Notes under the pieces: generated by a model
Seen by the model: only the letters and a program-made list of their open reading frames with translations
Told to the model about the DNA's origin: nothing
Database searches by the model: none
In this document: piece by piece, positions 27,565 to 36,967 of the stretch
How the letters are laid out: each line of letters begins with the position of its first letter
Position numbering within the stretch: the first letter of the stretch is position 1
NCBI RefSeq assembly: GCF_003336705.1
Contig: NZ_QMDL01000005.1
Location: 62,001-126,000 of the forward strand
Direction of reading: 5' to 3'
Origin: Marinobacter litoralis
GTDB taxonomy: Bacteria > Pseudomonadota > Gammaproteobacteria > Pseudomonadales > Oleiphilaceae
Length of the DNA stretch: 64,000 nucleotides
Position numbers and translations under genes: made by a program

Positions 27565-29643
27565 ATGAAAATTGTAAGCACCTGGGATTTGCGTGCCGCA
27601 GATCTTCCCAGGCTGGAATCTCCATTTTTTGCCGCCGCCAAAACTAAAAGCCTGATCCTTGATCATGCCCACAATGCTAATAACAGCGATCTTGAGCGCT
27701 TACTTGGGCGATCCCGCTCGTCTCCCGGCGGTGGTCGTGCTTCACAAAACTACCGGGCCGCATTAATTGAAGAGGTCGTGCGTCGAATTGATGACGGCGA
27801 ACTCTGGTTAGTCCATGAGGTTGTCGATGGTGAGCCCTCAGCTCCGGTGGTGTATTGGCGGAGCTCTGGTGATGGGCTGAAGCAGTGGGCAATAGCTGAA
27901 GGTGTAGCTAACTCCGAAATACGCAGCAGCGTGGAAGCACTGAACCGACACGGCATTACGCCGCAGCAACTCGACTCCCACCGCATTGGAGGCGTAGGGC
28001 ACTTAGGTGCCAGCCAGTTTGATGCAGAGTTTCGTGAGAAACAGCGAGAGGATGCTCGCCAACAACGATCGACATCCCAAAGCTCAAACACGAGTTTCCT
28101 GGCGCAGTCAGTGGCACCGCTTGCCTTATACGCAGCACTAGAAGATGAACCCGAAACTGAAAAAGCTCCTCAGGAAATCCACCTCGAAATTGGCATCTTC
28201 ACCGATGGCACCTTGAATAACGCCGAGAACTCCAAAGAGCTGGAAGAGCGTGTGGCCGCGGAGTGCGTTTCGTCCTTGGAAAGGGGAGGGATCTCAGAGG
28301 AAGAGTGTGCGTATTGGTTGGGGCTGTCAATGGGGGGGAGCTATGCGAATGCTCCGACAAACGTAGCGAAGTTAGCAGATTTGTATGATACATCCCCGTC
28401 TGCTACTGAAGAAATTATAACCTACAAGTTTACTGTATACGCGTCAGGCGTAGGAACGAAAACTGGTGCACAAGATTCGACGCTCGCGGCTATTTCTGGA
28501 TTGGGCGAATCGGGAATCATTGGCCAGGTCGAGGGAGTATTTAATGATGTGGTTGGTCAGATAAAGGAACGCAGCATCCGTGAACAAATAAGTTCGTTAA
28601 CCATCGATTTATTTGGGTTTAGTCGAGGGGCTGCGTCGGCTCGGCATGCTGTCTCTGAGATTAACCGAGGGCCATCGGGATTGCTCGGCCTAGCCTTCGA
28701 GAAAGCTCGACTTGCATGGCCGCGACGAATTGTTGTTCGCTTTGTTGGTCTGTTTGATACGGTAGCAGCGATTGTGAATCCGATGAGACTTGATTTTTTG
28801 GCCAGTAATAGCCGGAATCATCCGGTGCAGGTGTATCTAGACCCAAAGGGAGTGGGAAAGGCAGTCCACCTCATTGCTTCGGATGAGTACCGAAAGAATT
28901 TTGCTTTAAATAGTCTGCGTAGTAGAGACGGGAGTCTTCCGGGAAATTTTCAGGAAATTTCGTTGCCTGGTGCGCACTCCGATGTAGGTGGTGGCTATCC
29001 CGATCAACAGCGAGAGGATTTGTTGATAAGTCCTTACAGGCCGATTTCACGAGATCGTAATAAGCGGCCGCAACAAACAATGGAATGGGATAATCTCGAT
29101 ACGTTGAGGGGGCAAAAACTCTCCGAAGGATGGATTGGTGAATTTAGCTTACCCGTACAGTATTCGGCGAAACATGCACCAGTGCCGGATGAGCTGGAGT
29201 TAGAGGGTGACCCTAGTGTGTCAGTTTATGTGAAGAGGCACGATCATCCGGCACCTGATGGGCGCGTAGAATTATCGCTAAGAATGCTCCGGCAGATTCG
29301 TGGAGAGTATTCACGGTTACCTTTGCGATTAATGCATTGCTTGGCGGTTAAGGCCGGAGTCCCATTGAGAAAAATTCCACGAAGATCTGATCTAGATCTG
29401 CCGCCAGAAATAGAGAACATCAGTGAAAATTGGCTCAAAGAAGTGGTGAATGGTGGGGTTGAGGTGACGCTCGACACGGAACAAATGAGTCTGCTCCGCA
29501 ATCGATATTTGCATCATTCCGCGCACTATAATCCATTGAAATTGATAGTGGGAGGGGTGTCTACGACAGTCATGATTGGGCGTAATTTTAGTCCTAACGC
29601 GCCTGCATCATCAGGTGAGCGCGAAACTCACCCTAATGGTTGA
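27565..29643 (+). CDS. DUF2235 (Tle1-like) phospholipase, probable type VI secretion effector
   Basis: 692 residues. From about residue 208, GIFTDGTLNN opens a DUF2235 alpha/beta-hydrolase domain. The triad is visible: GFSRGA with nucleophile Ser353, LFDTV with Asp398, and PGAHSDVGGGY with His471. The first 200 residues are unrecognised and carry neither signal peptide nor obvious PAAR or MIX motif. Related DUF2235 proteins (Tle1) are type VI effectors that cleave phospholipids of rival cells. A DUF2931-like lipoprotein gene follows after 6 bases, as expected for immunity. The C-terminal two-thirds looks lower in GC than its neighbours, suggesting transfer. No VgrG, Hcp or T6SS core gene is in the window. 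Confidence 0.75.
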   Translation: MKIVSTWDLRAADLPRLESPFFAAAKTKSLILDHAHNANNSDLERLLGRSRSSPGGGRASQNYRAALIEEVVRRIDDGELWLVHEVVDGEPSAPVVYWRSSGDGLKQWAIAEGVANSEIRSSVEALNRHGITPQQLDSHRIGGVGHLGASQFDAEFREKQREDARQQRSTSQSSNTSFLAQSVAPLALYAALEDEPETEKAPQEIHLEIGIFTDGTLNNAENSKELEERVAAECVSSLERGGISEEECAYWLGLSMGGSYANAPTNVAKLADLYDTSPSATEEIITYKFTVYASGVGTKTGAQDSTLAAISGLGESGIIGQVEGVFNDVVGQIKERSIREQISSLTIDLFGFSRGAASARHAVSEINRGPSGLLGLAFEKARLAWPRRIVVRFVGLFDTVAAIVNPMRLDFLASNSRNHPVQVYLDPKGVGKAVHLIASDEYRKNFALNSLRSRDGSLPGNFQEISLPGAHSDVGGGYPDQQREDLLISPYRPISRDRNKRPQQTMEWDNLDTLRGQKLSEGWIGEFSLPVQYSAKHAPVPDELELEGDPSVSVYVKRHDHPAPDGRVELSLRMLRQIRGEYSRLPLRLMHCLAVKAGVPLRKIPRRSDLDLPPEIENISENWLKEVVNGGVEVTLDTEQMSLLRNRYLHHSAHYNPLKLIVGGVSTTVMIGRNFSPNAPASSGERETHPNG

Positions 29644-29652
29644 GGTTTATTG

Positions 29653-30258
29653 ATGAAGAATGCAAAAAATATCTTCCTGCTTTTCACCTTTAATTTGGTA
29701 CTGGGGGGGTGCTCGGCGTTAGGGGAAGAGTCTGGATATTGGGGCATTCGAGTAGCTGCGCCTGAACATTACGATATGTGGGTGACCGATGCTTATTTGG
29801 AAAAGTCCGGAGTTAGGAGCTGGAGGGCTCCATTTGGTGGCCACACAGGGTGCTGTTGGGCGGGGGCGTATGGCCCAGCGGGCTCGGGTGGAGAGCTGAA
29901 ACCATTCCCTAACCTTATGCTGTTGCGTTGGTTTTCGTTTGCAGAGCAAAAGTATTATGCGGCATTAATCAGGGTTCCGGAGGATTTGCAGGAGCGTATG
30001 TTGGAACCTGTCCCGTATCTCTATCCTGATGCATCATCGGGGCAAGAACCAAGGAGGACGTTGGTTCTTGGGCTAGCTCCCGGCGGTGAGGTTGTCGTGT
30101 GGATAATGAGCCAGCGAACGAATGCGGAAGAAGTGCTGAGAGTGTCTGCTGCTGAATTGCCGGGCGACCCCGAAGATTTTGAGGAACTAACCGAAAGTTA
30201 TCTGGAAGAACACGGAGCTTATCTCAAAGCACACGGCGTACCCTTAGAGGGTTGGTAA
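29653..30258 (+). CDS. DUF2931-like lipoprotein, candidate immunity protein
   Basis: 201 residues from ATG 29653. The signal peptide ends in a lipobox LVLGGC (Cys20), so the mature protein is an envelope lipoprotein. It begins YWGIRVAAPEHYDMWVTDAY (about 29-48), which resembles DUF2931 proteins often coded next to type VI lipases. It starts 10 bases after the lipase stop, which fits co-expression and protection of the producer's periplasm against the lipase. The family assignment is by memory, and immunity is inferred from pairing. Confidence 0.62.
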   Translation: MKNAKNIFLLFTFNLVLGGCSALGEESGYWGIRVAAPEHYDMWVTDAYLEKSGVRSWRAPFGGHTGCCWAGAYGPAGSGGELKPFPNLMLLRWFSFAEQKYYAALIRVPEDLQERMLEPVPYLYPDASSGQEPRRTLVLGLAPGGEVVVWIMSQRTNAEEVLRVSAAELPGDPEDFEELTESYLEEHGAYLKAHGVPLEGW

Positions 30259-30289
30259 ATCACAACCTTGCTCATTCGTCGATAACAAA

Positions 30290-30319
30290 AAGAGGGTGCG
30301 CCACAAGGTGCACCCTCTT
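30290..30319. terminator. Bidirectional terminator between the lipoprotein gene and metE
   Basis: AAGAGGGTGC (30290-30299) pairs perfectly with GCACCCTCTT (30310-30319). An A-run sits on the left side for the minus-strand metE transcript, and TTC follows on the right. The genes converge on it. Confidence 0.75.
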
Positions 30320-30330
30320 CGAAGCTCCAT

Positions 30331-32601
30331 TTACGCCCGCAACGCCTGAGCCGCAGCCACCATGGTCTCCAGCGCGGGTGTCACTTCCTCCCACTTCCGC
30401 GTTTTCAGCCCGCAGTCCGGGTTAATCCACAGCCTTTCGGCCGGAATGCGCTCCGCGGCGAGCTTCATCAGGTTAATGATCTGCTCCTTGTTGGGAACGT
30501 TAGGCGAGTGGATGTCATACACTCCGGGCCCAATGTCGTTCGGGTACTCGAAGCTCTTGAAGGCATCCAGTAGCTCCATGTCAGACCGTGAGGTTTCGAT
30601 GGTAATCACATCGGCATCCATGCGAGCGATGGCCTCGATGATGTCGTTGAACTCCGAATAACACATGTGGGTGTGGATCTGAGTGCTGTCCTCTACGCCA
30701 TTGGCGGCAATGCGGAAGCTGTTGATCGCCCAGTCGAGATAACCTTCCCAGTCTGATTGGCGAAGCGGTAAGCCTTCGCGCAGAGCGGCTTCGTCGATCT
30801 GGATGATGCCCACGCCGGCTTTTTCCAGATCCTGCACTTCTTCGCGAATGGCCAGTGCCAGCTGCAGGCACGAATCCTTGCGGGGTTGGTCGTCCCGCAC
30901 GAACGACCAGTTCAGAATGGTCACCGGCCCTGTCAGCATGCCTTTTACCGGCTTATCTGTTAGTGACTGAGCGTAACGAATCCAATCTACGGTCATGGCT
31001 TTCGGGCGGCGGATGTCGCCGAACAGAATGGGCGGTTTAACGCAGCGTGAACCGTAGGACTGAACCCAGCCGAAGCGGGTAAACGCGTAGCCGTCCAGCT
31101 GCTCACCGAAATATTCCACCATGTCGTTACGCTCGGCTTCACCGTGCACCAGAACGTCGAGACCCAAGGCTTCCTGATTGCGAATGCAGCGTTCAATCTC
31201 TGCCTTCATTTGGGCTTCGTAGTCGGCTGCCGCCAAATCGCCTTTGCGGAATTGCAGGCGTGCCTGACGGATTTCCGGAGTTTGTGGAAACGAGCCAATG
31301 GTCGTAGTCGGAAACGCCGGTAGCTGAAGCTTCTCTTGCTGAAGCGCGATACGCTGGGCATAGGGGCTCTGGCGGTTACCCAGTTCAGTTGTGATGTCCG
31401 CGACCGCTGCTCGAACATCTGGATTGGTGACCCGCGTCGAGTTGCGGCGGCTGTCGATGGCTGTCTGATTCTGCGTCAGTTGCTGTTGCACCGATTCGCG
31501 GCCTTCGTTCAGCGCGCGGGTAAGCACATGAAGCTCGTCCAGCTTTTGCAGAGCAAAGGCCAGCCAGTTTCGGATTTCCGGATCCAGACCGGTTTCCTGC
31601 GACAAATCAACGGGCACGTGCAGCAAGGAACAAGACGGTGCCAGCCACAGGCGCTCGCCAAGTTTTTCGTGCACCGGCTCTAGCCAGTTCAGCGTTTTAT
31701 TCAGATCGGTTTTCCAGATGTTTCGACCGCTGATAACACCCAGCGACAGCACCTTGTGCGTCGGCAGCCAATCCGCAATGCGGTTAACTTCATCCGGGGC
31801 GCTGATGGCATCCAGATGAACCCCGGCTACCGGCAGCTCGCAGGCCAGTTGCAGATTGTTGCGCAGCTCGCCAAAGTAGGTGGCCAGCAACAGCTTCGGG
31901 CGGTTCGCTTTCAGCTGGTGGTAGGCTAGGTTAAACGCGTAACGCCAGTTGGCATCCAGCTCGGTTACCAGCGCAGGCTCGTCGATTTGAACCCATTCGG
32001 CTCCGGCATCAGCGAGAATTTCCAGCAATTGTGAATAGGCAGGAAGCAGGCGCTCCAATAGATCAAGGCGATTGCTGCCGTCAGAGGTTTTGCCAAGCCA
32101 CAGGTAAGTAACGGGGCCAATAATCACCGGTTTCGCTGACACGCCATGCTGTTGTGCTTCCGCCAACTGATTGATGAGTCGCTCAGGGTTCAGCTTGAAC
32201 TCAGTGTCAGCAGTGAACTCCGGCACAATGTAGTGATAGTTGGTGTCGAACCACTTGGTCATTTCGCCGGCAGCGATGGCACAGCAGGGGCTGTCGTTGG
32301 CACCGCGGCCGCGGGCGGCGCGGAAGTAGGCGTCTAATTCATTTCCTTCTTTGTCCGCGGCACGAGCTGGCAGGTTGCCCAGCGTGACAGACATGTCGAG
32401 CACCTGATCGTAAAGCGAGAAATCGCCCACGGGCACAAAGTCGAGGGCAGATTGCTGTTGCCAGTGACTCTCGCGCAGCTCCGCGGCGATTGCGCTCAGG
32501 TCCTGTTCGGTTTTGCGGCCGGCCCAGTATTGTTCCAGCGCGAATTTCAGTTCCCGTTGACCGCCGATGCGCGGAAATCCGAGATTGTGTGTTGTAACCA
32601 T
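30331..32601 (-). CDS. metE: Cobalamin-independent methionine synthase
   Basis: 756 residues, full family length. It transfers a methyl group from 5-methyltetrahydropteroyl-triglutamate to homocysteine. The N-terminal half begins [20 protein letters not shown] (3-22). The C-terminal barrel supplies the zinc ligands in [10 protein letters not shown] and NPDCGLKTR. It is divergent from metR, its likely LysR-type activator, across a 114-base region with a clear dyad. No B12 or SAM riboswitch is seen upstream. Confidence 0.97.
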   Translation of the reverse strand: MVTTHNLGFPRIGGQRELKFALEQYWAGRKTEQDLSAIAAELRESHWQQQSALDFVPVGDFSLYDQVLDMSVTLGNLPARAADKEGNELDAYFRAARGRGANDSPCCAIAAGEMTKWFDTNYHYIVPEFTADTEFKLNPERLINQLAEAQQHGVSAKPVIIGPVTYLWLGKTSDGSNRLDLLERLLPAYSQLLEILADAGAEWVQIDEPALVTELDANWRYAFNLAYHQLKANRPKLLLATYFGELRNNLQLACELPVAGVHLDAISAPDEVNRIADWLPTHKVLSLGVISGRNIWKTDLNKTLNWLEPVHEKLGERLWLAPSCSLLHVPVDLSQETGLDPEIRNWLAFALQKLDELHVLTRALNEGRESVQQQLTQNQTAIDSRRNSTRVTNPDVRAAVADITTELGNRQSPYAQRIALQQEKLQLPAFPTTTIGSFPQTPEIRQARLQFRKGDLAAADYEAQMKAEIERCIRNQEALGLDVLVHGEAERNDMVEYFGEQLDGYAFTRFGWVQSYGSRCVKPPILFGDIRRPKAMTVDWIRYAQSLTDKPVKGMLTGPVTILNWSFVRDDQPRKDSCLQLALAIREEVQDLEKAGVGIIQIDEAALREGLPLRQSDWEGYLDWAINSFRIAANGVEDSTQIHTHMCYSEFNDIIEAIARMDADVITIETSRSDMELLDAFKSFEYPNDIGPGVYDIHSPNVPNKEQIINLMKLAAERIPAERLWINPDCGLKTRKWEEVTPALETMVAAAQALRA

Positions 32602-32655
32602 GATGCTGTCCTTGGTGGTTTCTGCTGTAAGTAGGAGAGCTAGATTAGGGAGTTA

Positions 32656-32685
32656 TTGAGATGAATAAAAATGGTATTATCTCAA
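32656..32685. promoter_or_regulatory. Dyad in the metE/metR intergenic region, candidate MetR site
   Basis: TTGAGAT (32656-32662) and ATCTCAA (32679-32685) are perfect inverted repeats; the arms extend to AATA/TATT with a one-base bulge. It lies between the two divergent genes, 31 bases from the metR start and 55 from the metE start. LysR-type regulators bind such interrupted dyads, and MetR controls metE in other gammaproteobacteria. It differs from the E. coli TGAA-N5-TTCA consensus, so the assignment is tentative. Confidence 0.5.
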
Positions 32686-32715
32686 CAATTCATGAGCAGA
32701 ATTCACGGTTTGGGC

Positions 32716-33606
32716 ATGATTGAACGCAGTCACTTAGAGATATTTCGGGCGGTTGAACGGCAAGGTTCGCTCACAGCGGCGGCCGAGCAGCTGCATTTAA
32801 CGCAATCCGCGCTCAGCCACGCGATTCGCAAGCTGGAGCAGCAACTGGGAACGCCAGTCTGGCTCAGGGAAGGGCGGCAGTTGCGGTTTACCCAAGCGGG
32901 TGAACAGCTGCTTTCGCTCGCGAACCGACTTCTGCCGCAATTTGAACACGCCGAGATGCTGGTCGGGCAAGTGGCCAAGGGGCAGCGTGGCAGTTTGCGC
33001 GTGGGCATGGAGTGCCACCCTTGTTACCAGTGGTTATTGAAGGTGGTCGGGCCTTATTTGCAGCAGTGGCCGGATGTGGACGTGGATGTTAAACAGGAAT
33101 TCCAGTTTGGCGGAATGGGGGCTTTGTTCGGCCATGATATCGATTTGTTGGTGACGCCTGATCCGTTGCATCGTCCCGGTGTGTGCTTTGAGCCCGTGTT
33201 CGATTACGAGCAGGTGTTGGTGGTGGCGAGCGATCATCCATTGGCGGAAAGCGAGTGGGTAGAACCAGAGCAATTGGCCAGTGAAACCTTGATTACCTAT
33301 CCGGTGGCCCCGGAGCGGCTGGATATCTTTACCCGATTCTTTTTGCCAGCTCATGCTGCGCCTGCGTTCCATAAAACGATTGAAACCACCGACATTATGC
33401 TGCAGATGGTTGCTGCGGGCCGGGGAGTGTCTGCCTTGCCGCGCTGGTTGGTGGATGAGTACGCGCAGAGGATGCCGATTAAGGCGTTGCGATTGGGCAA
33501 GGAAGGCATGCCGAAACAGATATTTTTGGGCTTTCGGGAGCGGGATCAGGAGGTGGATTATCTGGTTGCATTTATGAAGCTGGCCCGTAGCATTCGCTGG
33601 AACTAA
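32716..33606 (+). CDS. metR: LysR-type transcriptional regulator of methionine genes
   Basis: 296 residues from ATG 32716, which gives the family start [13 protein letters not shown]; upstream in-frame codons are ignored. Winged helix-turn-helix: [20 protein letters not shown] (about 17-36). The effector domain contains [13 protein letters not shown] and [16 protein letters not shown], both close to E. coli MetR. With homocysteine as co-inducer it would activate metE from the shared promoter region. Confidence 0.9.
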   Translation: MIERSHLEIFRAVERQGSLTAAAEQLHLTQSALSHAIRKLEQQLGTPVWLREGRQLRFTQAGEQLLSLANRLLPQFEHAEMLVGQVAKGQRGSLRVGMECHPCYQWLLKVVGPYLQQWPDVDVDVKQEFQFGGMGALFGHDIDLLVTPDPLHRPGVCFEPVFDYEQVLVVASDHPLAESEWVEPEQLASETLITYPVAPERLDIFTRFFLPAHAAPAFHKTIETTDIMLQMVAAGRGVSALPRWLVDEYAQRMPIKALRLGKEGMPKQIFLGFRERDQEVDYLVAFMKLARSIRWN

Positions 33607-33653
33607 GCTCTTCGGTTAAACTGCGCAAAAAATTTCAACAGGACACACAGATT

Positions 33654-34046
33654 ATGAGCAATATCCCTGCGGATCTTAAATATATCGATACGCACCAGTG
33701 GGTGCGGGTTGAGGCTGATGGCACCGCTACGGTTGGTATCACCGATTTCGCCCAGGACCAGTTAGGTGATGTGGTTTTTATCGAAGTGCCGGAAGTGGGG
33801 GCTACCGTCAACGGTGGTGAGGAAGCAGGTGTTGCAGAGTCGGTGAAGTCGGCTTCGGATGTGTTTAGCCCGGTGACTGGTGAGGTTCTTGAGGTGAATG
33901 AGAAGCTTGAGGACGAGCCGGAGATTGTAAACGATGATCCTTATGGTGAAGGCTGGATGTTTAAGGTTAAGCTGGCGGATAAAGGCGAGCTGGATGGCCT
34001 GATGGATCCTGATGCATACGCTGAACACGTCGCTTCGGAAGGCTAA
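33654..34046 (+). CDS. gcvH: Glycine cleavage system H protein
   Basis: 130 residues, the normal length. The lipoylated lysine is Lys65 in ESVKSASDV. It shuttles the aminomethyl group between the P, T and L proteins of the glycine cleavage complex. No gcvP, gcvT or lpd gene is nearby, so this copy stands alone. Spacing to the next gene is 187 bases and contains hairpin repeat C. Confidence 0.95.
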   Translation: MSNIPADLKYIDTHQWVRVEADGTATVGITDFAQDQLGDVVFIEVPEVGATVNGGEEAGVAESVKSASDVFSPVTGEVLEVNEKLEDEPEIVNDDPYGEGWMFKVKLADKGELDGLMDPDAYAEHVASEG

Positions 34047-34064
34047 ATAAGTAACTTGGTGCAA

Positions 34065-34181
34065 GCGTGTTCCCGGGGGCAGGCCTCCCGAAACACGCTC
34101 CTTCGGCACATCCATGTGACGCTTGGGCTCCGCCATCCCTGGCTCCGCACAGTTTCGTGAGGCCTGCCCCCGGAAACTCGC
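34065..34181. repeat. Hairpin repeat, copy C (30-bp arms, 57-nt core)
   Basis: Arms 34065-34094 and 34152-34181 pair over 30 positions with about three or four mismatches (one of them G.T-type) around GGGGGCAGGCCTCCCG. The loop 34095-34151 matches the copy B core at nearly every position (CGCTCCTTCGGCACATCC, then TGTGACGCTT, then GCTCCGCCATCC, then TGGCTCCGCACA), although the arms differ. It lies between gcvH and the methyltransferase gene, both on the plus strand. Confidence 0.85.
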
Positions 34182-34233
34182 CCCAGCTGCAGAGTAGCCC
34201 CCCATAATGAATGAACTCACAGGTAATTAATTA

Positions 34234-35430
34234 ATGGATTTCCCGATTCTCTATCTGCGCAAAGGCGCAGAACGCCGTCTCCGTGCTGGCCACTTGTGGG
34301 TTTACAGTAATGAGGTGGATATCAAGCGCAGCCCGTTAACCGAGTTCGAAGCCGGGGCCCAGGCTCAGTTGCGGGCGTCGAACGATAAGCCGCTGGGTAC
34401 GGTGTTTGTGAACCCCCATACGTTGATTTGTGGCCGTTTGATCAGTCGGGAGCCTGCGCAGGGTATGACGCCCAAGCGGTTGACGGATCGGATGGAGGCG
34501 GCGCTTTCGTTGCGGGAGCGGTTGTTTGATAAGCCGTTTTATCGCTGGGTGTTTGGTGACAGCGATGGTTTGTCTGGTCTGGTGGTGGATCGTTTTGATG
34601 ATGTTGTGGTGGTGCAGATTTCCACAGCTGGCATGGAACTGATGAAAGACGCCATTGTGCGGGCGGTTCAGCGTTTGGCGCATCCTCGTGTGGTGGTGTT
34701 GAAGAACGATGGCAAGATGCGCAAGGTGGAAGGGCTTTCCAGTTATGTGGAATTTGCTCATGGCCCCGAGACAGACATTTTGCGGGTTGAAGAAAACGGC
34801 GCGCAGTTTGAGGTGCCGTTGGCTGGTGGGCAGAAGACGGGGTGGTTTTACGATCACCGGATGAACCGTCAGCGGCTGCAAGCCTACGCGCCGGGTAAGC
34901 GCGTACTGGATGTGTTCAGTTACGTCGGTGGTTGGGGCATTCAGGCTGCGTGTGCCGGTGCTTCGCAGGTCACTTGTGTAGATGCTTCATCATCCGCTGT
35001 AGATTCTGTGCATCACAACGCCAAGCTGAACGGGTTGGATAATGTGGACACCATTGAAGGTGATGCCTTTGATGCGTTGAAAGCACTGGCGGACGAGAAA
35101 GAAAAGTTCGATATCGTGGTGCTGGACCCGCCCGCGTTGATTCCGCGCCGTCGTGATCAGAAGGCCGGTGAACAGGCGTATGCCCGGTTGAATCAGTTGG
35201 GTTTGCGGTTGTTAGAGCGAGATGGGCTGTTGGTGTCTGCGTCTTGCTCCATGCATTTGTCACAAGAAAAGCTGATCGACATCATTCGCGGTAGCGGCCG
35301 CAAGATTGATCGTTTTGTGCAGCTGCTGGAGCAAGGCCATCAGGCGCCGGATCATCCGGTTGTGCCGGGGATTCCTGAAACGGATTACATCAAATCTTGC
35401 TTCGTGCGGTCACTGACCGGGTTTCTATAA
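34234..35430 (+). CDS. RlmI-type class I SAM-dependent rRNA methyltransferase
   Basis: 398 residues. An N-terminal PUA domain (about 1-80, RLRAGHLWVYSNEVD) is followed by the EEHD-like linker and a Rossmann methyltransferase with VLDVFSYVGGWGIQAA, CVDASSSAVD, and the catalytic VLDPPALIPRR. SASCSMHLS holds the second cysteine. RlmI methylates C1962 of 23S rRNA, and length and layout agree. Its closest specificity cannot be proved from sequence. Confidence 0.85.
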   Translation: MDFPILYLRKGAERRLRAGHLWVYSNEVDIKRSPLTEFEAGAQAQLRASNDKPLGTVFVNPHTLICGRLISREPAQGMTPKRLTDRMEAALSLRERLFDKPFYRWVFGDSDGLSGLVVDRFDDVVVVQISTAGMELMKDAIVRAVQRLAHPRVVVLKNDGKMRKVEGLSSYVEFAHGPETDILRVEENGAQFEVPLAGGQKTGWFYDHRMNRQRLQAYAPGKRVLDVFSYVGGWGIQAACAGASQVTCVDASSSAVDSVHHNAKLNGLDNVDTIEGDAFDALKALADEKEKFDIVVLDPPALIPRRRDQKAGEQAYARLNQLGLRLLERDGLLVSASCSMHLSQEKLIDIIRGSGRKIDRFVQLLEQGHQAPDHPVVPGIPETDYIKSCFVRSLTGFL

Positions 35431-35454
35431 AGGCGAGAGCTGCACCCAGTGTAG

Positions 35455-35562
35455 GTCACCGGCGGGGCAGTCTTTCCGGGATCGTCAAAATCAGGGAAGA
35501 TTTTGTCGAGCGTACAGGGATGTATTCACCGCGTATCCCGGAAAGACTGCCCCGCTGGTGGC
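35455..35562. repeat. Hairpin repeat, copy D (27-bp arms, 54-nt core of a different type)
   Basis: Arms 35455-35481 and 35536-35562 pair over 27 positions with two wobble-type mismatches (GGGGCAGTCTTTCCGGGA arm). The 54-base loop has its own small hairpin (GTCAAAATC / GATTTTGTC), then GAGCGTACAGGGATG and TATTCACCGCGTA. The loop differs from copies A-C, but length and architecture are the same. It lies between two converging genes and probably also stops transcription both ways. Confidence 0.8.
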
Positions 35563-35584
35563 CGGGCCAAGACGCTTTAAAGCA

Positions 35585-36241
35585 TCAGTCCCGAAGCGAC
35601 ATCACCGGCCAACCCTTCTCATTGGCCAGTTTCTCCAGCGTAGGGTCTGGGTCTACAGCCACCGGGTTCTGCACCAATTTCAGCAGCGGTACATCATTGT
35701 GGGAATCGCTGTAAAACCAAGCGCCATCCAAAGTTTCATCAAAGGCTTCTAGCCAGTCGTTCAGGCGCACAACCTTGCCCTCCTGAAAACTCGGCGTGCC
35801 CGCCACTTCTCCGGTAAAGCGACCGTTCACCAACTCCGGCTCCGTTGCAATCAGATAATCCACACCCAAAAGCTCCGCAATCGGCTCGGTAATAAACCGG
35901 TTGGTTGCGGTAATGATCATCAGCGTGTGACCCTGAGCGCGGTGGTCGGCCAGCAACTTTGCGGCTTTCTCCAGCATCATTGGCTGCACCTTTTTCGCCA
36001 TAAACGCTTCGCGCCACGATTCCAGCTCTTCCATACTGTGGGTAGACAGCGGTTGCAGGGCAAAACGCTGGTATTCGAAAACGTCCAGCTCGCCGTTCAG
36101 GTATTCCTGATAGAAGCGGTCGTTCGCCTGACGGTAGACCTCTGCATCCACCAACCCCTCTTCCACCAGAAACTCTCCCCACGCGTGGTCGCTGTCGCCG
36201 GCCAGCAGGGTGTTATCCAAATCAAAAATTGCGAGCGTCAA
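35585..36241 (-). CDS. HAD-IB family phosphatase (SerB-like)
   Basis: 218 residues from TTG 36241, which has GGGAGGA 7 bases upstream; the ATGs at 36262 and 36256 lack such a site. The N-terminus is LTLAIFDLDNTLLAGDSDHA (1-20, nucleophile DLDNT) and a helical cap follows, with later motifs TATNRFITEPIAELLG and YSDSHNDVPLL. It acts on a small phosphorylated substrate; phosphoserine is only one possibility. It is divergent from rppH, 183 bases away. Confidence 0.82.
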   Translation of the reverse strand: MTLAIFDLDNTLLAGDSDHAWGEFLVEEGLVDAEVYRQANDRFYQEYLNGELDVFEYQRFALQPLSTHSMEELESWREAFMAKKVQPMMLEKAAKLLADHRAQGHTLMIITATNRFITEPIAELLGVDYLIATEPELVNGRFTGEVAGTPSFQEGKVVRLNDWLEAFDETLDGAWFYSDSHNDVPLLKLVQNPVAVDPDPTLEKLANEKGWPVMSLRD

Positions 36242-36424
36242 GCCGCGTCCTCCCATTATCACAGGCTTTTAAGCAAAGCTGACAGTCTAGCACGGCTCTA
36301 ATCCAGGTGTACTGCACGCAGCGGCGTTTGCTGAACCATTGGGTTTCTGTAAGAATGAGAGCAACTTGGACAAATTTCGTCGGTTGGAAAAGCAACCGGC
36401 CCCCGACTATGCGAGGACTGTGCC

Positions 36425-36955
36425 GTGATCGACTCAGACGGTTTCAGACCCAACGTCGGAATCATTCTGGCCAACCACAGGGGCGAAGTGCTCTGGGCGA
36501 GGCGAATAGGGCAGGACTCCTGGCAATTTCCGCAAGGCGGTATTAATCCGAATGAGTCGCCTGAAGAGGCTTTGTACCGGGAGCTGGAAGAGGAGATTGG
36601 CCTTAGTGCCAATGATGTGGAGATCATCACATGTACACGAGGGTGGCTAAGGTACCGGCTGCCCAGGAGGATGGTACGCCACAACTCGCACCCCGTATGT
36701 GTGGGGCAAAAACAGAAATGGTTCCTGCTGCGGATGTTGTCACCAGATGCGCATGTTCGCGTAGATGGTACAGATTCACCTGAATTCGACGGTTGGCAGT
36801 GGGTGAGCTACTGGTACCCGTTGGGACAAGTGATATCGTTTAAAAGAGAAGTGTACAGGCGCGCGCTGCGAGAACTGGCCCCCAGACTGTTTCATAATAT
36901 GGAACAGTGGCAGAAAGGAGAGTCAAACCGGCGTTTGAAGGAACACCAAAAATGA
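36425..36955 (+). CDS. rppH: RNA pyrophosphohydrolase
   Basis: 176 residues from GTG 36425. The Nudix box lies at 38-60 ([20 protein letters not shown], then IGL). The N-terminal [20 protein letters not shown] is the RppH signature. It removes pyrophosphate from the 5' end of triphosphorylated mRNA, starting decay. The ptsP gene follows 12 bases later, the same pair as in E. coli, so the two are probably one operon. Confidence 0.93.
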   Translation: MIDSDGFRPNVGIILANHRGEVLWARRIGQDSWQFPQGGINPNESPEEALYRELEEEIGLSANDVEIITCTRGWLRYRLPRRMVRHNSHPVCVGQKQKWFLLRMLSPDAHVRVDGTDSPEFDGWQWVSYWYPLGQVISFKREVYRRALRELAPRLFHNMEQWQKGESNRRLKEHQK

Positions 36956-36967
36956 TGGATTAGCCCC

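Noticed and set aside
32602..32715. B12 or SAM riboswitch upstream of metE
   Set aside because: The gap is 114 bases with no B12-box or SAM-type conserved blocks.
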